From the NCBI GenBank assembly GCA_964442285.1, contig CAYTZH010000061.1, positions 1-21,147 of the forward strand: DNA of 21,147 nt, written 5' to 3'. The number at the start of each line of letters is the position of its first letter. Within the stretch, counting starts at the first letter, position 1. The notes beneath the pieces are model-generated. The model had not been told where the DNA came from and did no database searches. It saw only the letters and a program-made list of their open reading frames with translations. This DNA is from CAYTZH01 sp964442285 (lineage in GTDB: Bacteria > Myxococcota_A > UBA9160 > JAFDET01). This document shows, piece by piece, positions 13,933-20,666 of this stretch. Made by a program: the position numbers and the translations under genes.

Positions 13933-15260
13933 GCGGAGCCGAGCCCGCACGTCCGCGCGTCTTCGGCGTGTCGGAGCTGCTGGCGGGGCTGGACGCGCTC
14001 CTCGCCGACCGCGTGGGACGCATCTGGGTGGCGGGTGAGATCCGCAACCTGCACCGGGCCCCGTCCGGCCACACCTACTTCAGCCTGAGCGACGACCGGG
14101 GCCAGATCCGGGCGGTGCTGTTCCGCGCAGCGGCCCGCCGTCTGCTCTTCGAGCCCGAAGACGGGCTCGAGGTCCTCGCGCTGGCCGAGGCGTCGCTCTA
14201 CGCGCCGCGCGGCGAGCTCCAGCTGCGGGTGGCGGTGATGGAGCCGCGGGGGCGCGGCGCCCTCCAGCTGGCCTTCGAGCAGCTCCGCCGGCGCCTCGAG
14301 GCGGAGGGCCTCTTCGATCCGGCCCGCAAGCGGCCTCTGCCGGAGGTGCCCCGCCGCGTGGGCGTCGTCACCTCCCGGGGTGCCGCCGCCCTGCGGGACG
14401 TGCTGGAGGTGGCAGGGGAGCGTTTCCCCTCGGTTCCGTTGCTGCTGGCGCCGGCCGGGGTGCAGGGGGCCGGCGCGCCCGCCGAGCTGGCGGCCGCCCT
14501 CGCGGCGCTCGATGCCCAGCCCGACGTCGACGTGATCCTCCTGGTGCGCGGGGGCGGCCCTCCCGAGGACCTCCAGGCCTTCAACCAGGAGGCGGTGGTG
14601 CGCGCGATCGCGGGCTGTCGCAAGCCCGTGGTGAGCGGCGTGGGCCACGAGGTCGACGTGACCCTCGCCGACCTCGCGGCCGACGTGCGGGCCGCCACGC
14701 CCTCGGCCGCCGCCGCTCTCGCGGTGCCGCATCGGCGCGCACTGGGCGAGCGCCTGGCCCGCGACGCCCGCCGCCTGCGCGCGGGCATGCTGCGCCGGCT
14801 CGACCGGGCGGCCGGGCGCCTCGACCCGCTGGGCGACGTGCTGCGGGCCGCCGCGCCGAGCGCGCGACTCGCGACCCAGCGCCAGCAGCTGGCCTCCGCC
14901 GCGCGGGCCCTGGGTGCCGCCGCCGAGGCCCGGCTCGCGCGCGACCGGGGTCGCCTGGAGCGGGCCGCTGCCCGGCTCCTGGCGCTCTCGCCGCTGGCGG
15001 TGCTGGCCCGGGGCTACGCGATCGCGCGTCGCGCGGACGACGGCCGGGTAGTGCGACACGCCGACCAGGTGGCCCCGGGCGACCAGCTCCGGGTTCGGGT
15101 CGCCGCGGCGGAGCTCGACGCCCGGGTGGAGGGCGCGCGCCCCCTGGCGACGGCCGCCTCCGCCTCCGCGTCCTCGGCCTCGCTGGAAACCGCCTCGCCC
15201 GCGTCCGAACCCGCCTCGCCCGCGCCGGAAGCGGCCCCCTCCTCGCCGGAAACGCCTTGA
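13929..15260 (+). CDS. xseA: Exodeoxyribonuclease VII large subunit XseA
   Basis: 443 residues if started at the CTG that overlaps the ctpA stop (CTGA). With XseB it forms exonuclease VII, which degrades single-stranded DNA. The N-terminal OB fold reads PRVFGVSELLAGL and IWVAGEIRNLHRAPSGHTYFSL; the catalytic domain contains KRPLPEVPRRVGVVTSRGAA, LVRGGGPPEDLQAFNQE, VVSGVGHEVDVTLADLAADV and RAATPSAAA; a helical region follows with RGYAI near 360. The nearest standard start, GTG 13968, would remove the first OB strand (RVFGV). The motif usually written RGGGS-EDLW is PPEDLQ here. The last 37 residues are an Ala/Ser/Pro-rich tail of repeated character. It lies just upstream of xseB. Confidence 0.88.
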   Translation: MSGAEPARPRVFGVSELLAGLDALLADRVGRIWVAGEIRNLHRAPSGHTYFSLSDDRGQIRAVLFRAAARRLLFEPEDGLEVLALAEASLYAPRGELQLRVAVMEPRGRGALQLAFEQLRRRLEAEGLFDPARKRPLPEVPRRVGVVTSRGAAALRDVLEVAGERFPSVPLLLAPAGVQGAGAPAELAAALAALDAQPDVDVILLVRGGGPPEDLQAFNQEAVVRAIAGCRKPVVSGVGHEVDVTLADLAADVRAATPSAAAALAVPHRRALGERLARDARRLRAGMLRRLDRAAGRLDPLGDVLRAAAPSARLATQRQQLASAARALGAAAEARLARDRGRLERAAARLLALSPLAVLARGYAIARRADDGRVVRHADQVAPGDQLRVRVAAAELDARVEGARPLATAASASASSASLETASPASEPASPAPEAAPSSPETP

Positions 15261-15289
15261 GTTTCACGAGCTTCCGCGCGGTGGGGACG

Positions 15290-15318
15290 TTGACGCTGCA
15301 GGCGCCGCCGCCTACGTT
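15290..15318 (+). promoter_or_regulatory. Promoter-like pair for xseB-ispA-dxs-tlyA, apparently leaderless
   Basis: TTGACG (15290-15295), 17 nt, TACGTT (15313-15318). The ATG of xseB is 6 nt past the -10-like site, so transcription would begin at or next to the A of the ATG. No Shine-Dalgarno sequence precedes this ATG, consistent with a leaderless mRNA. Confidence 0.5.
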
Positions 15319-15324
15319 GCACCC

Positions 15325-15591
15325 ATGGGGGATCCCGTGACGGACCCGCGCTCCTCCCCGCCGGACGAGCTTCCCTTCGAACGCGCCCTGGAGCGCCTGG
15401 AGGGCCTCGTGCAGCGGCTGGAGGACGGGGATCTCGAGCTCGAGGAGGCCCTCGCCACCTTCGAAGAAGGCGTCGCTCTGACGCGCGCGTGTGCGGCCCG
15501 CCTCGAGCAGGCCGAACGCCGCGTCGAAGAGCTCGTCCGCGAGGGGGGCGCATGGCTCCGACGCGAGCTGGAGACGGAGGGCGGTGGCTGA
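15325..15591 (+). CDS. xseB: Exodeoxyribonuclease VII small subunit XseB
   Basis: 88 residues, normal length for XseB. The conserved helical hairpin is seen as LPFERALERLEGLVQRLEDGD, LELEEALATFEEGVALTRAC and ARLEQAERRVEELV. Several XseB copies pack along the XseA helical region to complete exonuclease VII. It begins 64 bp after xseA with its own promoter-like sequence and no ribosome-binding site, and its stop shares one base with the ispA start (TGATG). Confidence 0.94.
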   Translation: MGDPVTDPRSSPPDELPFERALERLEGLVQRLEDGDLELEEALATFEEGVALTRACAARLEQAERRVEELVREGGAWLRRELETEGGG

Positions 15592-16427
15592 TGGATGCGG
15601 AGGGCTATCTGGCCGATGCCGCGGACCGCGTCGAGGCGGTCCTCGACGCCGCGCTGCCGCCCGCCAGCGAGCCGCCCGAGGCCCTTCACGCCGCGATGCG
15701 ACACCTGCTCTTGCCGGGTGGCAAGCGGCTGCGGCCGGCGCTGGCCTTCGCGGCCGCCGAGGCCGTGGGCGGCGCCGCCGAGCGCGCGCTCCCCGTCGCA
15801 GCCTCCGCAGAGCTCCTGCACACCTATTCCCTGGTCCACGACGACCTGCCCTGCATGGACGACGACGCCGAACGCCGCGGTCTTCCCACGGTCCACGTGG
15901 CCTGGGACGAGGCGACCGCCGTGCTCGCGGGCGACGCGCTGCAGGCCGCGGCCTTCGGGGCGGCCGCCGCTGCAGGCGGCGACCCCGCCCTGGGCCTCGC
16001 GCTCGTCGGCGAGCTCGCCCGGGTGGCGGGCTCCCGCGCCCTGGTCGGGGGCCAGCACGACGACCTGGGCTTCGAGCCGGCGCGTGCGAGCACCACCCGT
16101 GTGGAGCACGTGCACCGGCGCAAGTCCGCCGCCCTGATCGCGTACTGCACCTGGGGGGGCAGTCGGCTCGCCGGAGCCGACGCGGGCCGCTGCGAGCGGA
16201 TGCGGGTCTTCGGGGAGTCGCTCGGCCTGGCCTTCCAGATCGCCGACGACCTTCAGGACGAGGGTCGCCCGGAGCCCTGCTCGATGGTGAACGTGCTCGG
16301 GGCCGACGGCGCCCGGCGGCGCGCCGAGGGCCTCCTGGCCGCGTCCCTCGGCGCGCTGGAGGAGCTGGGCGAGGCGGCCGAGCCCCTGCGTCAGCTGGCG
16401 CGCTTCGCGGTGTGGAGGAGACGATGA
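15591..16427 (+). CDS. ispA: Polyprenyl synthetase IspA (farnesyl diphosphate synthase type), shortened C-terminus
   Basis: 278-residue prenyltransferase that would condense isopentenyl diphosphate with allylic diphosphates. It has PGGKRLRPAL (about 42), the first Asp-rich motif HDDLPCMDDDAERRG (about 83), GGQHDDLG and HRRKSAALI, and the second Asp-rich motif FQIADDLQDE (about 219). After that the usual segment with two lysines (GK...GKSTYPALLG in E. coli) is about 14 residues shorter and reads GRPEPCSMVNVLGADGARRR. The total is therefore near 280 rather than about 295-300. ATG 15591 shares a base with the xseB stop; a second ATG at 15595 is out of frame. The stop overlaps dxs as ATGA. The chain length of the product cannot be told. 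Confidence 0.9.
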   Translation: MDAEGYLADAADRVEAVLDAALPPASEPPEALHAAMRHLLLPGGKRLRPALAFAAAEAVGGAAERALPVAASAELLHTYSLVHDDLPCMDDDAERRGLPTVHVAWDEATAVLAGDALQAAAFGAAAAAGGDPALGLALVGELARVAGSRALVGGQHDDLGFEPARASTTRVEHVHRRKSAALIAYCTWGGSRLAGADAGRCERMRVFGESLGLAFQIADDLQDEGRPEPCSMVNVLGADGARRRAEGLLAASLGALEELGEAAEPLRQLARFAVWRRR

Positions 16428-18319
16428 ACGACAAGCTGCTCGACCGGATCGACTCGCCCGAGGCCCTGCGCCGCCTGCCCCGCGAGGACGTGAAGCAGGT
16501 TGCGGCGGAGCTGCGCGAAGAGATCGTCCAGCGGGTCTCGCGGACGGGCGGGCACCTGGCGTCGAGCCTGGGCGCGGTGGAGCTCCTGACCGCGATCCAC
16601 TACGTCTTCGACACGCCCCAGGATCGGCTCGTGCTGGACGTCGGGCACCAGGGGTACGCCCACAAGATGCTGACCGGGCGCCGGGAGGCCTTCGACGAGA
16701 TCGGCAAGGACGGGGGCATCGGCAAGTTCCTGCGGCGGAGCGAGTCGGACTACGACCACTTCGGCGCGGGTCACGCCGGGACGTCCATCTCCGCGGCCCT
16801 CGGCATCGCCCGGGCCAAGCAGCACCGGGGCGAGCCGGGCATCGGCATCGCGATGATCGGCGACGGCGGAATGACGGCGGGCATGGCTTTCGAGGCCCTG
16901 AACCACGCCGGCGAGCTCCACCAGCGGAACCTGCTCGTGGTGCTGAACGACAACGAGATGTCGATCTCTCCCAACGTGGGCGCCATGTCTTCCTACCTCT
17001 CGCGCCAGCTGTCCTCGCCGATGGTCCGGCGCATGAAGACCTGGGCCAAGGAGTTCCTCGGCGGCATGCCGGGCGACATGTTGCACTGGGCCCAGAAGGC
17101 CGAGGAGTCCCTGAAGGTCTTCTTCTCCCCCGGGCTGCTCTTCGAGGCCCTGAACTTCAAGTACGTGGGTCCGGTCCAGGGACACCGCATCGACGTGCTG
17201 CTCGAGACCTTCGAGAACGTCCGCGCCATGCTCGAGGCGGGCGACGGCCCGATCCTCGTGCACGCGATCACCGCCAAGGGGCGCGGCTACGAGCCCGCCG
17301 AGCAGGACCCGCTGAAGTACCACGGGGTGTCGGCCTTCGACGTCAGCACGGGGCAGTTCGCGCCGTCGAAGCCCGGGCCGCCCTCCTACACGAGCGTCTT
17401 CGCCGAGACCCTGATCGGCCTCGCCGAGGACGACCCCCGCATCGTGGGCATCACCGCCGCCATGCCGGGGGGGACGGGCCTCGACAAGTTCGCCCGCCGC
17501 TTCCCGGACCGCTTCTACGACGTCGGGATCGCCGAGCAGCACGCCGTGACCTTCGCGGCGGGCCTCGCCAGCGAGGGCATGAAGCCCGTCGCCGCCATCT
17601 ACTCGACCTTCCTGCAGCGGGCCTACGACCAGGTGGTCCACGACGTCTGCGTCCAGAACCTGGACGTCACCCTGGCCCTGGACCGCGCTGGGCTCGTGGG
17701 CGCCGACGGCGCCACCCATCAGGGCTTCTACGACATCAGCTACCTGCGCGCGCTGCCCAACATCGTGGTGATGGCGCCCAAGGACGAGAACGAGCTCCGC
17801 CAGCTGCTGCGCACCGCCGTCGAGTACCCGGGCCCGGCGGCCATCCGCTACCCGCGCGGCAGCGGACTCGGCGTGCCCCTCGATCCCGAGGTGAAGGCCA
17901 TCCCGATGGGCGAGGCCGAGCTGCTGCGCGACGGGTCCGACGCCCTGATCGTGGCGCTGGGTCTGCCCGTGCACCCCGCCCTGGAGGCGGCGGCGGAGCT
18001 GTCCGCCGAGGGCGTCTCGGTGGCCGTCGTGAACGGCCGCTTCGCCAAGCCCCTGGACGTGGACCGGATCGCGCCGCTGGCGCGCCGCTGCGGGGCCGTG
18101 GTGACCGTGGAGGAGCACGCGAGCCAGGGCGGTTTCGGGGCCGCCGTGCTCGAGGCCCTTGCCGCCGCGGGCGTGGCGGTGCCGGTGCGCTGCCTGGGCA
18201 TTCCCGATCGCCTGGTGGAGCACGGCAAGCCGGACGCCCAGCGCGCGGAGCTCGGGCTGGACAGCGCCGCGATCGGCCGCGCCGTTCGCGAGCTGGTCGG
18301 GGCGCGGGCCGCCCGCTGA
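16424..18319 (+). CDS. dxs: 1-deoxy-D-xylulose-5-phosphate synthase Dxs
   Basis: 631-residue thiamine-diphosphate enzyme that joins pyruvate and glyceraldehyde 3-phosphate in the first step of the MEP isoprenoid pathway. Landmarks: GGHLASSLGAVELLTAIHYV, VLDVGHQGYAHKMLTGR, FGAGHAGTSISAALG, the TPP/Mg site GDGGMTAGMAFEALNHAG with VVLNDNEMSISPNVGAMS, KGRGYEPAEQDPLKYHG, the catalytic Glu in DVGIAEQHAVTFAAGLA, DRAGLVGADGATHQGFYD, IRYPRG and a C-terminal transketolase domain ending with GIPDRLVEHGK. Full length and intact. GGAGGAG lies 5 nt before the ATG, within the end of ispA. Pairing with ispA gives precursor plus polymer formation in one operon. Confidence 0.97.
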   Translation: MNDKLLDRIDSPEALRRLPREDVKQVAAELREEIVQRVSRTGGHLASSLGAVELLTAIHYVFDTPQDRLVLDVGHQGYAHKMLTGRREAFDEIGKDGGIGKFLRRSESDYDHFGAGHAGTSISAALGIARAKQHRGEPGIGIAMIGDGGMTAGMAFEALNHAGELHQRNLLVVLNDNEMSISPNVGAMSSYLSRQLSSPMVRRMKTWAKEFLGGMPGDMLHWAQKAEESLKVFFSPGLLFEALNFKYVGPVQGHRIDVLLETFENVRAMLEAGDGPILVHAITAKGRGYEPAEQDPLKYHGVSAFDVSTGQFAPSKPGPPSYTSVFAETLIGLAEDDPRIVGITAAMPGGTGLDKFARRFPDRFYDVGIAEQHAVTFAAGLASEGMKPVAAIYSTFLQRAYDQVVHDVCVQNLDVTLALDRAGLVGADGATHQGFYDISYLRALPNIVVMAPKDENELRQLLRTAVEYPGPAAIRYPRGSGLGVPLDPEVKAIPMGEAELLRDGSDALIVALGLPVHPALEAAAELSAEGVSVAVVNGRFAKPLDVDRIAPLARRCGAVVTVEEHASQGGFGAAVLEALAAAGVAVPVRCLGIPDRLVEHGKPDAQRAELGLDSAAIGRAVRELVGARAAR

Positions 18320-19047
18320 GCCGCCCGCGGCTCGATGAGCGCCTGGTGGCCGAGGGGCTGGCCGACAGCCGCACCCGCGCCCAGGCACTGATCCGCGCGG
18401 GCCGCGTCCTGGTGGACGACGTCCCCATCGACAAGCCCGGCACCCGGATCCCCGGCGCGGCCGCCCTGCGCGTGCGCGGCGGCGAACGCCGCTTCGTGTC
18501 GCGGGGCGGGGAGAAGCTGGCCGGCGCCCTGGAGGACCTGGGCGTGGATCCCCGGGGCGCGTTCTGCCTGGACGTCGGGGCTTCCACCGGCGGCTTCACC
18601 GACTGCCTGCTCCAGCACGGCGCCCGCGGCGTGGTGGCGGTGGACGTGGGCTACGGCCAGCTCGACTTCCGCCTCCGGGAGGACCCCCGGGTGGTGGTGC
18701 TCGAGCGCACCAACGCCCGCCACCTGGCCCCGGAGGCCCTCCCCGAGCCGGTCGACCTGGCGACCGTGGACGCCTCCTTCATCTCGGCGACCCTGCTCCT
18801 GCCGCGCCTGGTGGAGCTGGCGCCCCGGGCGGCGCTGCTGGTGATGGTGAAGCCCCAGTTCGAGGTCGGGCGCGGGCGGGTCGGCGCGGGGGGCGTAGTT
18901 CGCGACCCGGCCCTGCGCGCCGAGGCCGTCTCCCGGGTGCGCGAGCGGGCCGCGGAGCTGGGCTTGGCCGCCCGCGGTCAGTCCGACAGCCGGCTGCCCG
19001 GCCCGCGGGGGAACCTGGAGGTCTTCCTTCATCTCACGCCGACTTGA
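18316..19047 (+). CDS. tlyA: TlyA-family rRNA 2'-O-methyltransferase / haemolysin-like protein
   Basis: 243 residues if started at the CTG that overlaps the dxs stop (CTGA). An S4 RNA-binding domain (about 1-62) begins SRPRLDERLVAEGLADSRTRA and includes AGRVLVDD. An FtsJ-like methyltransferase domain follows: SRGGEKLAGAL, the SAM site CLDVGASTGGFTDCLL (about 84), VVAVDVGYGQLDF, VDLATVDASFISATLLLP and VMVKPQFEVGRGRVGAGG. In mycobacteria TlyA methylates ribose in 16S and 23S rRNA. The first standard start in frame, GTG 18346, would cut off the conserved RLDERL at the front of the S4 domain. Position downstream of dxs is common in this kind of cluster. Confidence 0.9.
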   Translation: MSRPRLDERLVAEGLADSRTRAQALIRAGRVLVDDVPIDKPGTRIPGAAALRVRGGERRFVSRGGEKLAGALEDLGVDPRGAFCLDVGASTGGFTDCLLQHGARGVVAVDVGYGQLDFRLREDPRVVVLERTNARHLAPEALPEPVDLATVDASFISATLLLPRLVELAPRAALLVMVKPQFEVGRGRVGAGGVVRDPALRAEAVSRVRERAAELGLAARGQSDSRLPGPRGNLEVFLHLTPT

Positions 19048-19071
19048 CCCCCCTGGGGCCGGTCCTACTCT
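19044..19071 (+). promoter_or_regulatory. Promoter-like pair for the erpA-iscS unit
   Basis: TTGACC (19044-19049, overlapping the tlyA stop), 16 nt, TACTCT (19066-19071). A transcript starting near 19078 would have a leader of about 13 nt containing the GGAGG ribosome site at 19081-19085. Confidence 0.4.
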
Positions 19072-19090
19072 TGGACTCTCGGAGGTACGC

Positions 19091-19423
19091 ATGGCGCTCA
19101 TCGAAATCACGGAATCCGCTTCGTCCCGCATCCGGGATCTGCTGGACAAGGACGGCAAGCTCGGCAGTCACGGCCTGCGCATGAAGGTGGTCGGCGGCGG
19201 CTGCTCGGGGCTGCAGTACGAGCTCTCCTTCGACGACGCGCGGCGCGAGGACGACAACGCCATCGAAGCGGGCGGCTTCGACGTCCTGGTGGACGAGAAG
19301 AGCGCCCTCTATCTGGTGGGCACGGTGCTGGACTACGTCGACGGTCTCCAGGAGACCGGGTTCAAGATCCAGAATCCGAACGCCTCCAACACCTGCGGCT
19401 GCGGGCAGTCCTTCGGCGCCTGA
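19091..19423 (+). CDS. erpA: A-type iron-sulfur carrier protein (ErpA/IscA/SufA family)
   Basis: 110-residue cytosolic carrier that receives Fe-S clusters from the assembly scaffold and hands them to target enzymes. The three cluster-binding cysteines are present: Cys38 in VVGGGCSGLQYEL and Cys102/Cys104 in NTCGCGQSF. The middle contains FDVLVDEKSALYLVGTVLDYVDGLQ and GFKIQNPNA, typical of ErpA/IscA. GGAGG is 5 nt before the ATG. It sits directly before the cysteine desulfurase gene, which supplies the sulfur. Whether it is ErpA or IscA proper cannot be decided by motif; ErpA is chosen for the GFKIQNPNA segment. One downstream client may be the MEP pathway, whose IspG and IspH are Fe-S enzymes. 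Confidence 0.9.
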   Translation: MALIEITESASSRIRDLLDKDGKLGSHGLRMKVVGGGCSGLQYELSFDDARREDDNAIEAGGFDVLVDEKSALYLVGTVLDYVDGLQETGFKIQNPNASNTCGCGQSFGA

Positions 19424-19445
19424 GCGCCAGCGGGGAGGAGACCCC

Positions 19446-20666
19446 GTCGACCTCCCGATCTACCTCGACAACCACGCCACCACCCGCACCGATCCGCGGG
19501 TGGTGGACGCCATGCTGCCCTTCTTCACCCGCGACTACGGCAACGCCGCCAGCCACGCCCACGTCTTCGGCTGGCGCGCCGAGGGCGCCGTGGAGCAGGC
19601 CCGCGAGTCCCTGGCCGCGGCCCTGGGCGCCGAGCCCCGGGAGGTGGTCTTCACCAGCGGGGCCACGGAGAGCAACAACCTGGCCATCCAGGGAGTCGCG
19701 CGCTTCCACGGGCGCGGCCGCGATCACCTGGTGACCGTCGCCACCGAGCACCGGGCCGTGCTCGATCCCTGCCGCGTCCTGGAGGCCGAGGGCTGTGCGC
19801 TGACCGTGCTGCCGGTGGACGCCCGCGGCCTCGTGGACCCCGACGACGTGGCGCGGGCGCTGACCGACCGGACGGCGCTGGTGTCGGTCATGGCCGCCAA
19901 CAACGAGATCGGGGTGCTGCAGCCCCTGGAGGCGATCGGGGCCGTGTGCCGCGAGCGCGGGGTGACCCTCCACGTCGACGCGGTCCAGGCCCTGGGCAAG
20001 GTCCCCGTCGACGTCGCCCGCTGGAACGCGGACCTGGTGTCGGTGAGCGCCCACAAGCTCTACGGCCCCAAGGGCGTGGGCGCCCTCTACGTCCGCGCGC
20101 GGCGACCCCGAGTGCGCCTGTCGCCGCTGTTCTACGGGGGCGGACACGAGCGGGGCGTGCGCTCCGGCACCCTGGCGGTCCCCCTGATCGTGGGCTTCGC
20201 CCGGGCCGTCGAGCTCTGCCTGGCGGAGCGGGACGAGGAGGCCCGGCGCCTGGGCGGTCTGCGGGACCGGCTGCTGGACCAGCTGCGGCGGGAGCTCCCC
20301 GAGGTGGTGCTGAACGGCGATGCCGAGCGCCGACTCCCCGGAAACCTCAACGTCGCCTTCCCCGGCATCGACGGCGACGCACTGCTGGTGGCGCTCAAGG
20401 ACGTCGCCGTCTCCACCGGGTCGGCCTGTACGTCGGCCACCCCCGAGCCGAGCCACGTCCTGACCGCCCTGGGCCTGCCCGAGGCCCTGGTGCGGGCGTC
20501 GCTTCGCTTCGGCCTCGGCCGCTTCAACACGGTCGAGGAGGTGGACTACGCCGCGGGCCGCGTGGTGGAGGAGGTGCGGGCGCTGCGCGATCGAGCGGGT
20601 CGAAAGGCCGGGGGGGCGCCGCTACCTTCCGTCGTTCCTGGGGGACCCGGAGGCAGCGGATCATGA
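19446..20666 (+). CDS. iscS: Cysteine desulfurase, IscS/NifS type, with unusual start
   Basis: 406 residues if started at GTC 19446. The enzyme takes sulfur from cysteine to feed Fe-S assembly. It has the N-terminal IYLDNHATTRTDPRV, the PLP-contact region TSGATESNNLA (about 70), VMAANNEIGVLQP, HVDAVQALGKVPVD, the PLP lysine Lys204 in SAHKLYGPKG, GGGHERGVRSGT and the catalytic Cys328 in STGSACTSATPEPSHVL, the group I loop. No ATG, GTG or TTG lies in frame before GTG 19500, which would lose the conserved YLDNHATT. GGGGAGGAG ends 5 nt before the GTC, an ideal ribosome-site distance. The C-terminal 20 residues are low complexity (Gly/Pro/Ser) and run into the cysC start as ATGA. Confidence 0.9.
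   Translation, partial: VDLPIYLDNHATTRTDPRVVDAMLPFFTRDYGNAASHAHVFGWRAEGAVEQARESLAAALGAEPREVVFTSGATESNNLAIQGVARFHGRGRDHLVTVATEHRAVLDPCRVLEAEGCALTVLPVDARGLVDPDDVARALTDRTALVSVMAANNEIGVLQPLEAIGAVCRERGVTLHVDAVQALGKVPVDVARWNADLVSVSAHKLYGPKGVGALYVRARRPRVRLSPLFYGGGHERGVRSGTLAVPLIVGFARAVELCLAERDEEARRLGGLRDRLLDQLRRELPEVVLNGDAERRLPGNLNVAFPGIDGDALLVALKDVAVSTGSACTSATPEPSHVLTALGLPEALVRASLRFGLGRFNTVEEVDYAAGRVVEEVRALRDRAGRKAGGAPLPSVVPGGPGGSGS
20600..20628 (+). promoter_or_regulatory. Weak promoter-like pair before cysC
   Basis: TCGAAA (20600-20605), 17 nt, TACCTT (20623-20628), inside the tail of the desulfurase gene. A GGAGG ribosome site follows at 20649-20653 and the cysC ATG at 20663. The -10-like hexamer resembles those before xseB, ccmE and erpA, but the -35 is poor. 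Confidence 0.25.

Noticed and set aside
16391..18388. 665-residue minus-strand frame opposite dxs
   Set aside because: Typical antisense frame of a high-GC gene, with His/Gly/Arg-rich composition and no motif; dxs is certain on the plus strand.
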